A DNA stretch of 64,000 bases from positions 36,642 through 100,641 of the forward strand of contig WSYB01000001.1 in the NCBI GenBank assembly GCA_009773645.1, given 5' to 3'. Position 1 is the first letter of the stretch, and the number at the start of each line of letters is the position of its first letter. The stretch is from Geobacteraceae bacterium. GTDB taxonomy: Bacteria > Desulfobacterota > Desulfuromonadia > Geobacterales > Geobacteraceae. The notes below the pieces were generated by a model. The model was not told the DNA's origin. It searched no databases and saw only the letters and a list, made by a program, of their open reading frames with translations. Below are positions 38,118 to 46,590 of this stretch, in pieces. Both the position numbers and the translations under genes were made by a program.

Positions 38118-38993
38118 ATGGCGGTCAAGTTTTTCGGGCAGTATCTTGTGGAAAAAGGGGTTGTGACACGGGAAACCCTTTTAAAGGCCGTGGAGCTGCA
38201 GGAATCGGTGAACCTGAGTTTTGGAGATATAGCGCTTTCCATGGAATTTCTGTCCAGGCAGGATATCGAGCGGGTAAATCAGGCGCAACGTTCCGAAGAT
38301 CTGCGTTTTGGCGACATGGCGGTCAAACTTGGCCTCCTCACCCAGGAACGAATGCAGCAGGTGTTGACGAAGCAGAAAAACGGCCACCTTTACATCGGTG
38401 AAGCCCTCGTCAAGGTGGGGGGATTGGATGAAGCTGAGCTCATCCAATATCTGGCGGAATTCAAAGCAGACCAGGCACCCTACATTACCGAGCGGGTGAC
38501 GATCCCTGCCGGCGTACCGCACCCGGAAATATGGGAAATGGCGGCAGACCTCACGTACAAGATGCTTACGAGGATTGCCCGGCTGACGTTCAGGCCGGAG
38601 CCTTGCCGGGTGGCCGGCAGTCTGGCTGAAAGTGATGTTACGGCAACCATCCGCTTTAACGGGGATATCAATGCCTGCTATATATTTGCGGTTTCCCGCG
38701 GGGTGCGGGCCAGGATTGCAGCGGCAATACTGGATGAAGCCGACGTGGGGCATGAACCGCAGGAGGTATTGAACGACACGGTCATGGAATTCATCAATGT
38801 CGTATGCGGCAACATTGCGGCCAAGGCGGCCCAGCTCGGCAAGGCCCTGGATATCTCCCCGCCGGAAATAGTCAATCCAGGCGGCATGGAGGCACAGGCG
38901 GGCCAGGTCGGAATTATCTTCCCCATCTGCCTGTCCGATGGTGAACGGGCAGAACTGGCCATATTTACAAACTCCGTGAAGGGGGAAGGGTGA
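38118..38993 (+). CDS. CheX-like phosphatase domain protein with GspE-N-like N-terminus
   Basis: A 291-residue protein. The first ~125 residues have two repeats resembling the N-terminal module of GspE/PilB ATPases (FGQYLVEKGVVTRETLLKAVELQ; FGDMAVKLGLLTQERMQQVL; IGEALVKVGGLDEAEL). The C-terminal ~150 residues resemble CheX/CheC: ATIRFNGDINACYIF and the helix MEFINVVCGNIAAKA with the ExxN phosphatase signature. It may dephosphorylate the receiver encoded upstream. Start at ATG 38118 behind AAGGAGG. The last three codons lie in a microrepeat. Confidence 0.82.
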   Translation: MAVKFFGQYLVEKGVVTRETLLKAVELQESVNLSFGDIALSMEFLSRQDIERVNQAQRSEDLRFGDMAVKLGLLTQERMQQVLTKQKNGHLYIGEALVKVGGLDEAELIQYLAEFKADQAPYITERVTIPAGVPHPEIWEMAADLTYKMLTRIARLTFRPEPCRVAGSLAESDVTATIRFNGDINACYIFAVSRGVRARIAAAILDEADVGHEPQEVLNDTVMEFINVVCGNIAAKAAQLGKALDISPPEIVNPGGMEAQAGQVGIIFPICLSDGERAELAIFTNSVKGEG

Positions 38994-39051
38994 ATAGTGA
39001 AGGGTGAATAGCAGCAAAATGCTTTTTTCACTCTTCACCTTTTACTTTTAA
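38988..39051. repeat. GTGAA-type inverted repeat between convergent genes
   Basis: GGGTGAATAGTGAAGGGTGA on the left and CACTCTTCACCTTTTAC on the right form an imperfect hairpin over GCAAAATGC, with a T run. It lies between convergent genes and could act as their terminator. Confidence 0.65.
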
Positions 39052-39056
39052 CGATG

Positions 39057-39785
39057 TTATTTACTACCGTCATCCTTGAGTAACTGCTCAATCTGCTTTA
39101 TATCCGCACCGACCACCAGCCTGCCGTTGATGAAGAAGGTGGGGGTTCCCTGGACCCCTACCTTCTTTGCGAGAGCCAGATGCTCCTGCGCCAGCGCCTT
39201 GACCGACTCTTTGTCAACCGCAGGAGGCGGCGCGACGGCCTTATCCAGCATCATCTCACTGTAAGCCTTCGCCTTATCCTCTGCATTCAGGATAAAATGG
39301 ATCTTGGGCATCGCCCCGGGGTGAGCCAGAGGGGCGAAAAAAACGTAACGGGTCACGTCCGTCCGTCCTTTAAAATACTCAGACGCCTTCTTGCAGTAGG
39401 GGCAATCGGGATCGGTAAACTCGACGACGACCTTTTTGCCGTTGCCGATCTTGACTGCCTTTTCCAGAGGAAGGTCTTTCATCAGCTTTGCGCCGAGCTC
39501 CCCTTTTTTCTGCGCCGTAATGCTCTGTCCCTGTTTGTTGTAGACCTCCCCCACAAACAGATATTCTGTTTCCGGAAAAAAGTAGTATATGTTCTGCCCG
39601 GAAGTCACCTCGTACGCCCCCTTGATGTCACTCTGTTCAATCTTGTCAAAGGTCAATTGGGGAAAGGCCTGACGCAGGGCCACTTCAGGCTTGACCGCAG
39701 CTGAAGCGGCATATCCGGCCGACGTCCAGAGCAGGACCGGCACAACAACCGCACAAAGCTTGTTAACCAACCGCATTTTTTTCAT
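39057..39785 (-). CDS. DsbC-like periplasmic thioredoxin-fold protein
   Basis: A 242-residue exported protein: signal peptide in the first ~27 residues (KLCAVVVPVLLWTSAGYAAS), an N-terminal strand-rich region like the DsbC dimerisation domain, then the active site DPDCPYCKKAS (CPYC) and the cis-proline loop VQGTPTFFINGRLVVGAD. DsbC-type proteins isomerise or reduce disulfides in the periplasm. It lies 46 bp downstream of the L,D-transpeptidase gene on the same strand. The reducing partner is not in this window. Confidence 0.9.
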   Translation of the reverse strand: MKKMRLVNKLCAVVVPVLLWTSAGYAASAAVKPEVALRQAFPQLTFDKIEQSDIKGAYEVTSGQNIYYFFPETEYLFVGEVYNKQGQSITAQKKGELGAKLMKDLPLEKAVKIGNGKKVVVEFTDPDCPYCKKASEYFKGRTDVTRYVFFAPLAHPGAMPKIHFILNAEDKAKAYSEMMLDKAVAPPPAVDKESVKALAQEHLALAKKVGVQGTPTFFINGRLVVGADIKQIEQLLKDDGSK

Positions 39786-39831
39786 GGCAATTCTCCGTTG
39801 TCATTGGGATGTCCTGTTTCCACAGAATGTG

Positions 39832-40698
39832 CTATCGCTTTACCAGGCGCGGGAAAAGCGGCGCGCTGAGGTAACGGGGGTTCTCCCCTGCCACCTCGAC
39901 CACCGGGCCGTCTTCCAGCTCTTCCAGTTCGCCGGTATCGTCCTCGTAATCGTCTTCGCCAACGGCCCAGCTGTATAATTTTTCGGAATCGAGCAGGACC
40001 GGTTTTTCAGGAATGCCGTAAACCCTGTTCTGCATCTCTTCGTCATAGACGCCGACACAGCCGTGAGACGCAGGGCGGCCCGGGAGGTCCCGAGCGTGAA
40101 TCCAGTACGACACATTGTCCGCGCCCACATGGAAACGGATGGCATTGTCCATGGGATACTGCTCTGTCTGATCTTCGGTCTTGTAAAGGGATGACGTGTG
40201 ATTCCTGTGACGGGCATCGACCCGGAAAAGTCCGACAGGGGTTTCATGGCCTTTGCTTCCTGTTGCCGCGGGCATGGAAAACTTCAGCCTGCCGAATTCA
40301 TAGGCGCCAAGCCACTGTTCGGTCAGATCGATCAGGATGTATTTGTCATGGCGCCTGGCCGGTTCATGGACCGGCGGCATGGGGGTATAGTTCCTTATGT
40401 CCCCCATCCTCTCCGGTGCCTTGATGGTCATTCCCGGATACGTATGACGCCGGTCAATGCGATTGAAGCGGGCCACGTAAACCCACTCTTTGCCGAACAT
40501 CGACTCCAGATCGTCGTTGGGCATGATGAAGCGGGGCTCCCACCGGATTCCGGCAAGGCTTGGATATTCGACTCTGGAGAGGTCCTCTTTTGCCGGGTCC
40601 CGAGGGTTGGCGGCCGGTTCCGAGGTGGCTTCCGGCTCATAGATGACAATGGCGACAAATGAAATCAGGGCCAGAATAACTACTACCTTTTTCAGCAT
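39832..40698 (-). CDS. L,D-transpeptidase (YkuD family)
   Basis: A 288-residue exported protein. An N-terminal hydrophobic segment (KKVVVILALISFVAIVIY) is followed by a YkuD catalytic domain: YILIDLTEQWLGAYEFG, then IHARDLPGRPASHGCVGVYD with the catalytic SHGC Cys. Such enzymes form 3-3 peptidoglycan cross-links or attach proteins to peptidoglycan. An acidic stretch (EDDYEDDTGELEELEDG) sits near the C-terminus. ATG 40698 has GGGG upstream; the longer open frame runs into a repeat. Confidence 0.9.
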   Translation of the reverse strand: MLKKVVVILALISFVAIVIYEPEATSEPAANPRDPAKEDLSRVEYPSLAGIRWEPRFIMPNDDLESMFGKEWVYVARFNRIDRRHTYPGMTIKAPERMGDIRNYTPMPPVHEPARRHDKYILIDLTEQWLGAYEFGRLKFSMPAATGSKGHETPVGLFRVDARHRNHTSSLYKTEDQTEQYPMDNAIRFHVGADNVSYWIHARDLPGRPASHGCVGVYDEEMQNRVYGIPEKPVLLDSEKLYSWAVGEDDYEDDTGELEELEDGPVVEVAGENPRYLSAPLFPRLVKR

Positions 40699-40732
40699 GA
40701 ATCTTTTCCCCGGACCACAAAAACAATTAATT

Positions 40733-40832
40733 GAATTCCGGGGACACGATCCCGAATTCGGGGACATGAACCGGAAGCCCCGCAGGAGCGGTCCGTGTCC
40801 CCAGACGAATTCGGGTCATGTCCCCGGAATTC
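40733..40832. repeat. 100-bp GAATTC/GGGGACA nested inverted repeat
   Basis: The two ends are near-exact reverse complements for 27-28 bases, each with GAATTCCGGGGACA at the tip and CCCGAATTCG inside. The centre holds an inner dyad GGGGACA...TGTCCCC. The whole can fold into a long hairpin. A short piece of the same family (TGTCCCCCGAATTC) lies at 53963-53976. Confidence 0.75.
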
Positions 40833-40863
40833 CCGCTACAACTACCACTTTTCCCCCGCAGGG

Positions 40864-41832
40864 TCAAGAAAAAGGGGGATCATTCCCCGGCGCGCCGAAT
40901 CTTTCCGCCATGATTTCATCCACGGCGCTGTACGGGTCTTTTTGCCGGGTCATCATCCCTTCCACGATTTCCCGAAACCTCCCGTTCACATGGATATGCC
41001 CGAAGACCTCGGTAAAAAGCCGCTCCTTCAAAATCTCCATGAAGAGCCTGGCGTTCTTTTCTTCCAGCAGATGCTTTATCGCTCCGGAACGGTAGAGATA
41101 TCTTCTGTGCTCCTCCATCTCGGCAACCAGCTCCTCAATGCCGCGATTGCGGCTCGCCTCTGTCTTCAGGACCTTCGGCCGCCACCCGCCGTTTTTGCCG
41201 GAATTCATCTCAAGCATGACGGCCAGTTCCCGCACGGTCCGGTCGGCGTCTTCCCGGTCGGCCTTGTTGACCGCAAAGACGTCGCCGATCTCCAGTATCC
41301 CGGCCTTTATGGCCTGAATGTCGTCGCCCAGGCCGGGGACCATCACCACTACCGTGGTGTGGGCCATGCGGACGATATCGACCTCGTCCTGCCCCACCCC
41401 TACGGTCTCGATAATGACCGTATCCATCCCCATGGCATCCATGACGTTCACCACGTCGCCGGTGGAACGGGAGACCCCGCCGAGATAACCGCGGGTGGCC
41501 AGGCTGCGGATAAATACCCCGTCATCCTCGGCATGACGGTTCATTCTGATGCGGTCACCCAGGATGGCGCCGCCGGTAAAGGGGCTGGTCGGGTCCACGG
41601 CCACGATACCAACCTTCTTGCCGCCCCCGCGGTAGACTGCCGTTATCTGGTCGACCAGCGTTGATTTGCCGGCCCCCGGTGGACCGGTTATGCCGATTAT
41701 ATAGGCCTTGCCGGTATGCGGATAGAGGGTTTTCAGCTCCTCCACAGCGCTTTTGAAACCGTCGTCGATGTCCCTCATGAGCCGCGCCGCTGCGCGCATG
41801 TCACCCTGCAATATCTGTTCGGCGAGTCCCAT
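40864..41832 (-). CDS. meaB: MeaB/ArgK-family GTPase (mutase chaperone)
   Basis: A 322-residue P-loop GTPase: GPPGAGKSTLVDQ, VAVDPTSPFTGGAILGDRIRM, ETVGVGQDEVDIVRMA and the specificity motif NKADRED. MeaB guards methylmalonyl-CoA mutase by editing cofactor loading and protecting the radical enzyme. Here it clusters with a stand-alone B12-binding subunit and hydratases; IcmF downstream has its own fused G domain, so MeaB probably serves a separate mutase whose large subunit is not in this window. Confidence 0.95.
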   Translation of the reverse strand: MGLAEQILQGDMRAAARLMRDIDDGFKSAVEELKTLYPHTGKAYIIGITGPPGAGKSTLVDQITAVYRGGGKKVGIVAVDPTSPFTGGAILGDRIRMNRHAEDDGVFIRSLATRGYLGGVSRSTGDVVNVMDAMGMDTVIIETVGVGQDEVDIVRMAHTTVVVMVPGLGDDIQAIKAGILEIGDVFAVNKADREDADRTVRELAVMLEMNSGKNGGWRPKVLKTEASRNRGIEELVAEMEEHRRYLYRSGAIKHLLEEKNARLFMEILKERLFTEVFGHIHVNGRFREIVEGMMTRQKDPYSAVDEIMAERFGAPGNDPPFS

Positions 41833-42599
41833 TAACCCTTCTTTCTCCCGAGAAAATTCCTCATTTTCTCATCCCGCGCGCGGGTGGCAAAGAGGGACGA
41901 GAAAGCGCCGAGCTCCATGACACATCCGCTCTTCAAGTCCACATCTTCACCGGCATTGATGATCTTTTTCGCATAACTGAGGGGCTCGGAAGGATGGGCG
42001 GCGATCCGTCCGGCAAAGTCGGTAACCCGGTCCCAGAACTCACCGGCCGGGTAGATCCGGTTGACAAATCCCATCCGCAAGGCATCGGCGGCGCCGTACG
42101 TATCCGATGTCATGAATATCTCCCGGGCATGGTTTTTACCCACAAGCCGCGGCAGCTTCTGGGTTCCGCAGAACCCGGTAATGATGCCGAGCTTGGCGCC
42201 CGGATGGGCAAAAACCAGCGACTCGCTGGCCAGGCGGATGTCGCAGGCAAGGGCCAGGTCACAGCCGCCTCCCATGGTAATGCCGTTCAGGGCACCGATG
42301 ATCGGCTTGCCGCACTCCTCCATCAGCTCGAAAAGCGACTGCCCCAGTTCGCCAAAGGCAAACCCGTCGGCGGGAGTGAAGTCCCGCATCTGGGCGATAT
42401 CCGCCCCGACTGCAAAGGATTCGCCGGGATACCCGGAGATGACGACACTGAATACCTCGTCGTTGGTTTCCAGTTCGGTAAACGCACGTTTCAGCTCTTT
42501 GAGCGTGTTTATGGAGAGCTTGTTGAACCGGCTGCCGGAATGCATGAGGATATAGCCGACCCGGTTGCTGATCTCGATGTGCAGTTTCTTATAGGGCAT
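41832..42599 (-). CDS. Enoyl-CoA hydratase/isomerase (crotonase family), copy 1
   Basis: A 255-residue crotonase-fold protein. The oxyanion-hole segments ESFAVGADIAQM and ALNGITMGGGCDLALACD and the later GAKLGIITGFCGTQKLPRLVG fit the family. Two catalytic Glu are expected in E. coli-type hydratases; here the second is uncertain, so isomerase or hydrolase activity cannot be excluded. It overlaps meaB by one base (TAATG). Start set at ATG 42599 (MPYKKLHIEI); an upstream in-frame ATG has no better ribosome binding site. Confidence 0.88.
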   Translation of the reverse strand: MPYKKLHIEISNRVGYILMHSGSRFNKLSINTLKELKRAFTELETNDEVFSVVISGYPGESFAVGADIAQMRDFTPADGFAFGELGQSLFELMEECGKPIIGALNGITMGGGCDLALACDIRLASESLVFAHPGAKLGIITGFCGTQKLPRLVGKNHAREIFMTSDTYGAADALRMGFVNRIYPAGEFWDRVTDFAGRIAAHPSEPLSYAKKIINAGEDVDLKSGCVMELGAFSSLFATRARDEKMRNFLGRKKG

Positions 42600-42671
42600 A
42601 GATCGTAACTCGTGACTGACCGGCACAACGCCGGATTGTTTCTCCCGCTTCCCGATTCCCGCTTCCCGGCT

Positions 42672-43076
42672 TCAAGCACGAGGGTGAACGTTATCCCGCA
42701 CCCATTGAACAATCGCTTCCGTGGACGTGCCGGGGGTGAATACCTCCTTAATGCCGGCCGCCTTCAGACCCGGTATATCGTCGTCGGGGATGACACCGCC
42801 GCCGAACACGATGATATCGTCGGCCTTTTTCTCCTTGAATATTTCGCAGACCCGCGGCAGCAAAGTATTGTGGGCTCCGGACAGGATGGAAAGTCCCACG
42901 CAGTCCACATCCTCCTGGATAGCTGCGGACACGATCTGCTCCGGGGTCTGATGCAGGCCGGTATAGATTACCTCATAGCCGGCGTCCCTGAAGGCACGGG
43001 CAATGATCTTCGCCCCCCGGTCATGACCGTCAAGTCCCGGTTTCCCCACCAGCACGCGCAATTTTCTTTCTGTCAT
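42672..43076 (-). CDS. Stand-alone B12-binding subunit of a methylmalonyl-CoA-type mutase
   Basis: A 134-residue Rossmann-like domain with [11 protein letters not shown] (DxHxxG, the His that ligates cobalt), [10 protein letters not shown] and [12 protein letters not shown]. It equals the C-terminal cobalamin domain of methylmalonyl-CoA mutase but is a separate chain. It is encoded next to crotonase and meaB genes, so it should form a holoenzyme with a separate large subunit not seen here. Confidence 0.94.
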   Translation of the reverse strand: MTERKLRVLVGKPGLDGHDRGAKIIARAFRDAGYEVIYTGLHQTPEQIVSAAIQEDVDCVGLSILSGAHNTLLPRVCEIFKEKKADDIIVFGGGVIPDDDIPGLKAAGIKEVFTPGTSTEAIVQWVRDNVHPRA

Positions 43077-43127
43077 GGCACTCTCCTTTATTTCCTGAAA
43101 TACAAAGCCTAAATTCGGTAAACCTCA

Positions 43128-43245
43128 CCACGGAGGCACAGAGACACGGAGGAATCACAGAGAAATAGTGTTATTGTAAATTATGCTTGAAGAGATCCGA
43201 TTGTAATTGCTCAGAGGTTTTCTCTGTGTCTCCGTGTCTCCGTGG
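43128..43245. repeat. CCACGGAG-type inverted repeat
   Basis: The left arm has CCACGGAGGCACAGAGACAC and a second CGGAGG unit; the right arm has CTCTGTGTCTCCGTG repeated and ends CCGTGG. The arms are about 40 and 26 bases, with an AT-rich centre. This is a dispersed intergenic hairpin type; its function is unknown. Confidence 0.75.
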
Positions 43246-43268
43246 CAGATTAATGTTTTTATACAAAC

Positions 43269-43799
43269 TCATTTTTCGATCCCGATGCGCGCCGGCACCC
43301 CGGCCTTGTAGTAATGCTTGACCTCCCGCATCTCGGTAACCAGGTCGGCCGCGTCCATGATTCTTTCGTCGGCGTTTCTGCCGGTCAGGACCAGTTCCAC
43401 GCCGGCCGGTTTCCGGTGCATGAGGGCAAGCACTTCATCCACGGTCAGCAGTCCGAATGATACGGCACCGTTGATCTCATCGAGGATCACCAGATCATAA
43501 CGTCCTTCCGTCAGGGCCTTCCCCGCCATCTCCAGCGCCTCATGGGCCAGACGCTTATCTTCGGGGTCGGGGTTGTCCTTGTTGATCCACCCTTCCCTGC
43601 CGGTCTGGATTATGGTCAGATACGGCGCAAGCCTTGGCGCAGCGAGATGCTCGCCATAGGGCCCGCCCCCTTTCATGAACTGGATCACGCAGACCATCAT
43701 CTCCCGCCCCGCCGCCCGCAAGGCCAAGCCGAGGGCGGCAGTGGTCTTCCCCTTGCCGTTACCGGTATAAACCTGTATCTGTCCGTGTTCGAGCTTCAT
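43269..43799 (-). CDS. cobO: Corrinoid adenosyltransferase, copy 1
   Basis: A 176-residue BtuR/CobO/CobP-type P-loop enzyme that makes adenosylcobalamin from cob(I)alamin and ATP. The N-terminal GNGKGKTTAALGLALRAAG is the ATP loop; VIQFMKGG and YDLVILDEINGAVSFG (Walker-B-like) follow. Adenosylcobalamin is the cofactor of the mutases encoded around it. Start at ATG 43799 (MKLEHGQIQVYTG) with GGAT upstream; the earlier ATG lies in a palindromic repeat. A second copy is at 49812. Confidence 0.93.
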   Translation of the reverse strand: MKLEHGQIQVYTGNGKGKTTAALGLALRAAGREMMVCVIQFMKGGGPYGEHLAAPRLAPYLTIIQTGREGWINKDNPDPEDKRLAHEALEMAGKALTEGRYDLVILDEINGAVSFGLLTVDEVLALMHRKPAGVELVLTGRNADERIMDAADLVTEMREVKHYYKAGVPARIGIEK

Positions 43800-43816
43800 C
43801 TGCCGACATCCTTCAT

Positions 43817-43835
43817 GGGCGTATGCCATACGCCC
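43817..43835. repeat. Palindrome GGGCGTATG-C-CATACGCCC with adjacent TTCCCCG run
   Basis: A perfect odd palindrome of 19 bp followed by CCCCGGTCCCTGTTCCCCG-type sequence. It is the same pair of elements as in the pyrD-pyrK spacer at 3559-3651. It supplies a false upstream ATG to cobO. Confidence 0.72.
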
Positions 43836-43856
43836 TCCCCGGTCCCTGTTCCCCGT

Positions 43857-44636
43857 TCACCGGCCCTTAAACCGCGCCTCTCGCTTTTCGACAAACGCCC
43901 CCATCCCCTCCTTCTGGTCCTCGGTGGAAAAACAGAGGGCAAAGGCGTCGCGCTCCATGAGACAGGCATTGGCCAGGTCGATGTCGTAACCGGCATCGAT
44001 GATCTCCTTTCCCAGTCTCAGGGAAAGCGGCCCCCAACTGCAGATCCTTTTCATCAGCTCTGCCGCCTCGGAAACCAGGGAGTCGGGAGAAAAGAGCCGG
44101 TTGACCAGGCCGATTGCATAGGCCTCTTCCGCCGTTACCGGGTCGCCGCTGAATATGATCTCCTTCGCCTTTGCCTTTCCGACCAGGCGGGTCAGCCGCT
44201 GGGTCCCCCCGAAACCGGGGATGATGCCCAAGTGCACTTCCGGGGCGGAGAATACGGCAGTGCGGGAAGCAACGATGAAATCACAGGCCAGGGCCAGCTC
44301 CAGCCCCCCCCCTGCCGCATGGCCGTTTACCGCCGCTATCACCGGTTTTCCCACCCGCTCCATGGCAAACATCACCTTCTGTCCCAGTTCGGCAAAGGCA
44401 ACCGCCTCCATGGGGCTCATGGCGGACATCTCCGCGATGTCGCCGCCGGCGCAGAAATGTTTCCCCGCACCGGTGACGATAATCCCCTTTACCGTCCCGT
44501 CTTCCCTGAGTTTTCTGAATGTATCGTGAAGGGCGTGCAAGGTTACGATATTCAAGGCATTGGCAGCTTCAGGCCGATTAACGCTCACGATGACAACATG
44601 TTCATCATGCTGAACCTTGAGAACTTTACCAGTCAA
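43857..44636 (-). CDS. Enoyl-CoA hydratase (crotonase family), copy 2
   Basis: A 259-residue crotonase. KHFCAGGDIAEM and AVNGHAAGGGLELALACD form the oxyanion hole, and EVHLGIIPGFGGTQRLTRLVG holds the usual first catalytic Glu position followed by the Pro-Gly-Phe-Gly-Gly turn. It ends with the common VEKREARFKGR. Function: hydration of short enoyl-CoA in beta-oxidation or butyryl/propionyl metabolism. It is the first gene of the leftward B12 cluster and is preceded by AT-rich promoter DNA. Confidence 0.92.
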   Translation of the reverse strand: MTGKVLKVQHDEHVVIVSVNRPEAANALNIVTLHALHDTFRKLREDGTVKGIIVTGAGKHFCAGGDIAEMSAMSPMEAVAFAELGQKVMFAMERVGKPVIAAVNGHAAGGGLELALACDFIVASRTAVFSAPEVHLGIIPGFGGTQRLTRLVGKAKAKEIIFSGDPVTAEEAYAIGLVNRLFSPDSLVSEAAELMKRICSWGPLSLRLGKEIIDAGYDIDLANACLMERDAFALCFSTEDQKEGMGAFVEKREARFKGR

Positions 44637-44779
44637 AACAATCTCCTGTTTTAGCGGGAGTAAAATTTATAAGAAGTGGAAATATAGCAAGTCTGACATT
44701 TGAGTGTCAAGGTGAATTGAAAGGATTATAACAAGTTTTTATTTTTGCTTAAAATTTCGTATCCTTTTTATAATCGTGC

Positions 44780-44808
44780 TTGACAGAGGCTCGGGCTTCT
44801 GCTATTCA
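44780..44808 (+). promoter_or_regulatory. Promoter for tRNA-Val
   Basis: TTGACA at 44780-44785 and TATTCA at 44803-44808 with a 17-bp spacer, 14 bp before the tRNA. Confidence 0.65.
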
Positions 44809-44822
44809 AATAAGCACGCAGA

Positions 44823-44897
44823 GGGCGATTAACTCAGCGGGAGAGTGCTACCTTCACACGGTAGAAGTCGCTGGTTCGATCCCAGCATCGCCCACCA
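44823..44897 (+). tRNA. tRNA-Val (anticodon CAC)
   Basis: A 75-base tRNA with encoded CCA. Acceptor arms GGGCGAT/ATCGCCC pair perfectly, the D-arm is TAACTCAGCGGGAGA, the anticodon stem CTACC/GGTAG encloses TTCACAC with CAC, and the T arm is GCTGGTTCGATCCCAGC. It reads GTG codons. Confidence 0.95.
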
Positions 44898-44907
44898 ATA
44901 AACTTGA

Positions 44908-44938
44908 CAGGCCAGGTAAAGATACCTGGCCTGTTTTT
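44908..44938 (+). terminator. Intrinsic terminator after tRNA-Val
   Basis: CAGGCCAGG pairs perfectly with CCTGGCCTG over an 8-base loop and is followed by five T residues. Confidence 0.92.
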
Positions 44939-45019
44939 GTATGTAATATTAGCAGGTTACTTGCCCCCTCCCATCAAGGGAGGGGGGATATTTACTTGAG
45001 CAAAGTGGATAACCAGATT

Positions 45020-46333
45020 TCATTTTTGCTCCATGTTGAGCAGGTAATTGAATGATGGGATCAGACGTATTATTTTCCCTTCGATCGTGATTTCATCCTC
45101 TTCCTCATAGGTGACAATCTCACCTCGCTTCAGCCCGGTCTCTTCCAGCGCCTTGATCAGTGAACGCAGTTCGCGGTTACGGGTCTTGTCATCACCAAGG
45201 TCATGTACGACCTGGACCATCTGTGTGATCTTCCCACCTGTGCAGCAGGCAAAATCAACCTCAAAGCCATTGCTTGTCTTGTAGTAGTACAGTTCATGGC
45301 CGCGGCGTTTCAACTCCAGGTAGACCTGATTTTCAAGGAGATGCCCGAGATTTTCACTGAAGCTGAAACCTACGGCACCGGCAATGCCGGTGTCAATGGC
45401 GTAGACTTTTTTCGGGCTTTTTATCTGTTCCTTGACTGAAAAGGCAAATGAGTCGAGGGTAAACAGCAGATAAGCATCGCTGAAATAGCCAAGATAATCC
45501 TTCACTGTTTTGTCGTTGAGGCCCACCAGAGCGGCAAGCTTGTTGAAGCTGTAAAGCGAGGATATATTAGACGCCAGGTAGAAAAAGAGATTCTCCAGAT
45601 CGACCGGCTTCTTGATGGAAAACCGGGGGGCGATGTCCTGATATAGAATGTTTCTGGCGTACATAACCAGAATCTCTTTTTTGGTTGCCGACACAGCCGG
45701 ACCGCAGATTTCCGGGAATCCCCCGAAGCGCAGGTAATCGTCAAGAAGCTTGCGCAGCCGGTTGCGTTCTCTGGTCACAGCGACCGTGTCAGGGAGAGGA
45801 AGCTCATTGGCTACTGCAAACTCGCCAAAAGAAAACGGATAGACCTCCACCGGCAGAGCCCGGCCGGAAAGAAGAGTGATGAATTCCGACGAAAGCAGGT
45901 GGGAATTGGAGCCGGTAACGATGAACTTGATCTTTTGCTGCTCGTACTTCGCTTTTACGAAAACCTGCCATTCGGGGAAAAAGTGCACCTCATCAAGGAA
46001 ACAGTACACTGTTCCCACCGGGGCAACCAGCTTGAGGTAGTCATCATAGGCCCGGTCAAGATAGGATACCTCGTTGCGGTAGCGGCTGAATTGGGGATTT
46101 TCAAGGTTGAGAAAGAGAATATTCCGGGGCGGTATCCCTTTGTCGCGGATCAGGTGGTTAATAGTCTGCCGCACCAGTGTGCTCTTGCCAGAACGCCGTA
46201 CGCCCACCAGAGCGATTATATGGGGCAGATCCAGATAATCCTTTACCTTGCCGAGAACGCCGCGAGAGACCCCTTCACTGTAAAGATTTCCATCCCAGTG
46301 TGGGTTCTGGTCGACAATTACAGACTCAAACAT
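45020..46333 (-). CDS. AAA-type ATPase with DUF4143 (unknown role)
   Basis: A 437-residue P-loop ATPase: GVRRSGKSTLVRQ as Walker A, VYCFLDEVHFFPEW as Walker B and FIVTGSNSHLLS as sensor-like motif. The C-terminal part (VYAIDTGIAGAVGF, LENQVYLELKRRG, YYYKTSNGFEVDFAC) looks like DUF4143, a nuclease-like fold with a conserved E..D...YYK-type core. The family is widespread, often single-gene, and of unknown function; some are linked to mobile DNA. It stands alone here between tRNA-Val and icmF. Confidence 0.88.
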   Translation of the reverse strand: MFESVIVDQNPHWDGNLYSEGVSRGVLGKVKDYLDLPHIIALVGVRRSGKSTLVRQTINHLIRDKGIPPRNILFLNLENPQFSRYRNEVSYLDRAYDDYLKLVAPVGTVYCFLDEVHFFPEWQVFVKAKYEQQKIKFIVTGSNSHLLSSEFITLLSGRALPVEVYPFSFGEFAVANELPLPDTVAVTRERNRLRKLLDDYLRFGGFPEICGPAVSATKKEILVMYARNILYQDIAPRFSIKKPVDLENLFFYLASNISSLYSFNKLAALVGLNDKTVKDYLGYFSDAYLLFTLDSFAFSVKEQIKSPKKVYAIDTGIAGAVGFSFSENLGHLLENQVYLELKRRGHELYYYKTSNGFEVDFACCTGGKITQMVQVVHDLGDDKTRNRELRSLIKALEETGLKRGEIVTYEEEDEITIEGKIIRLIPSFNYLLNMEQK

Positions 46334-46506
46334 TACATACCCCGAACTATTTATTATTTATTCGTATTATACTGCGAATCAAATCGATTTCAACCTTTTT
46401 TCGATCCAAATACTACCGCCGGCCGAAACCTGCAACTTGTATTTGGGCAAAGGATAGAGGTAAATTTTAGACAATTCCCGCGGAACGGTTATAATTATAC
46501 GTGTAA

Positions 46507-46587
46507 ATGAATGGTTTCATCTACAAGGATAAATACGCCGAGCCGGCCGGCGAACTTTACCCCAAGGGACTCAAAAGGATTGGATAA
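46507..46587 (+). CDS. Possible 26-residue ORF ahead of icmF
   Basis: A short frame (MNGFIYKDKYAEPAGELYPK and six more residues) ends 3 bp before the icmF start. Its composition looks protein-like and its end is in position to couple translation to icmF, but the ribosome binding site is poor. It could be a leader peptide or the remnant of a lost gene. Confidence 0.3.
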   Translation: MNGFIYKDKYAEPAGELYPKGLKRIG

Positions 46588-46590
46588 GTC

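Noticed and set aside
43128..43245. CRISPR-like repeat array
   Set aside because: The CCACGGAG units are inverted arms of one hairpin, not regularly spaced direct repeats with unique spacers; no cas gene is nearby.
44640..44822. Cobalamin riboswitch upstream of the B12 genes
   Set aside because: No B12-box-like sequence was recognised there or ahead of icmF; the region is AT-rich promoter DNA.
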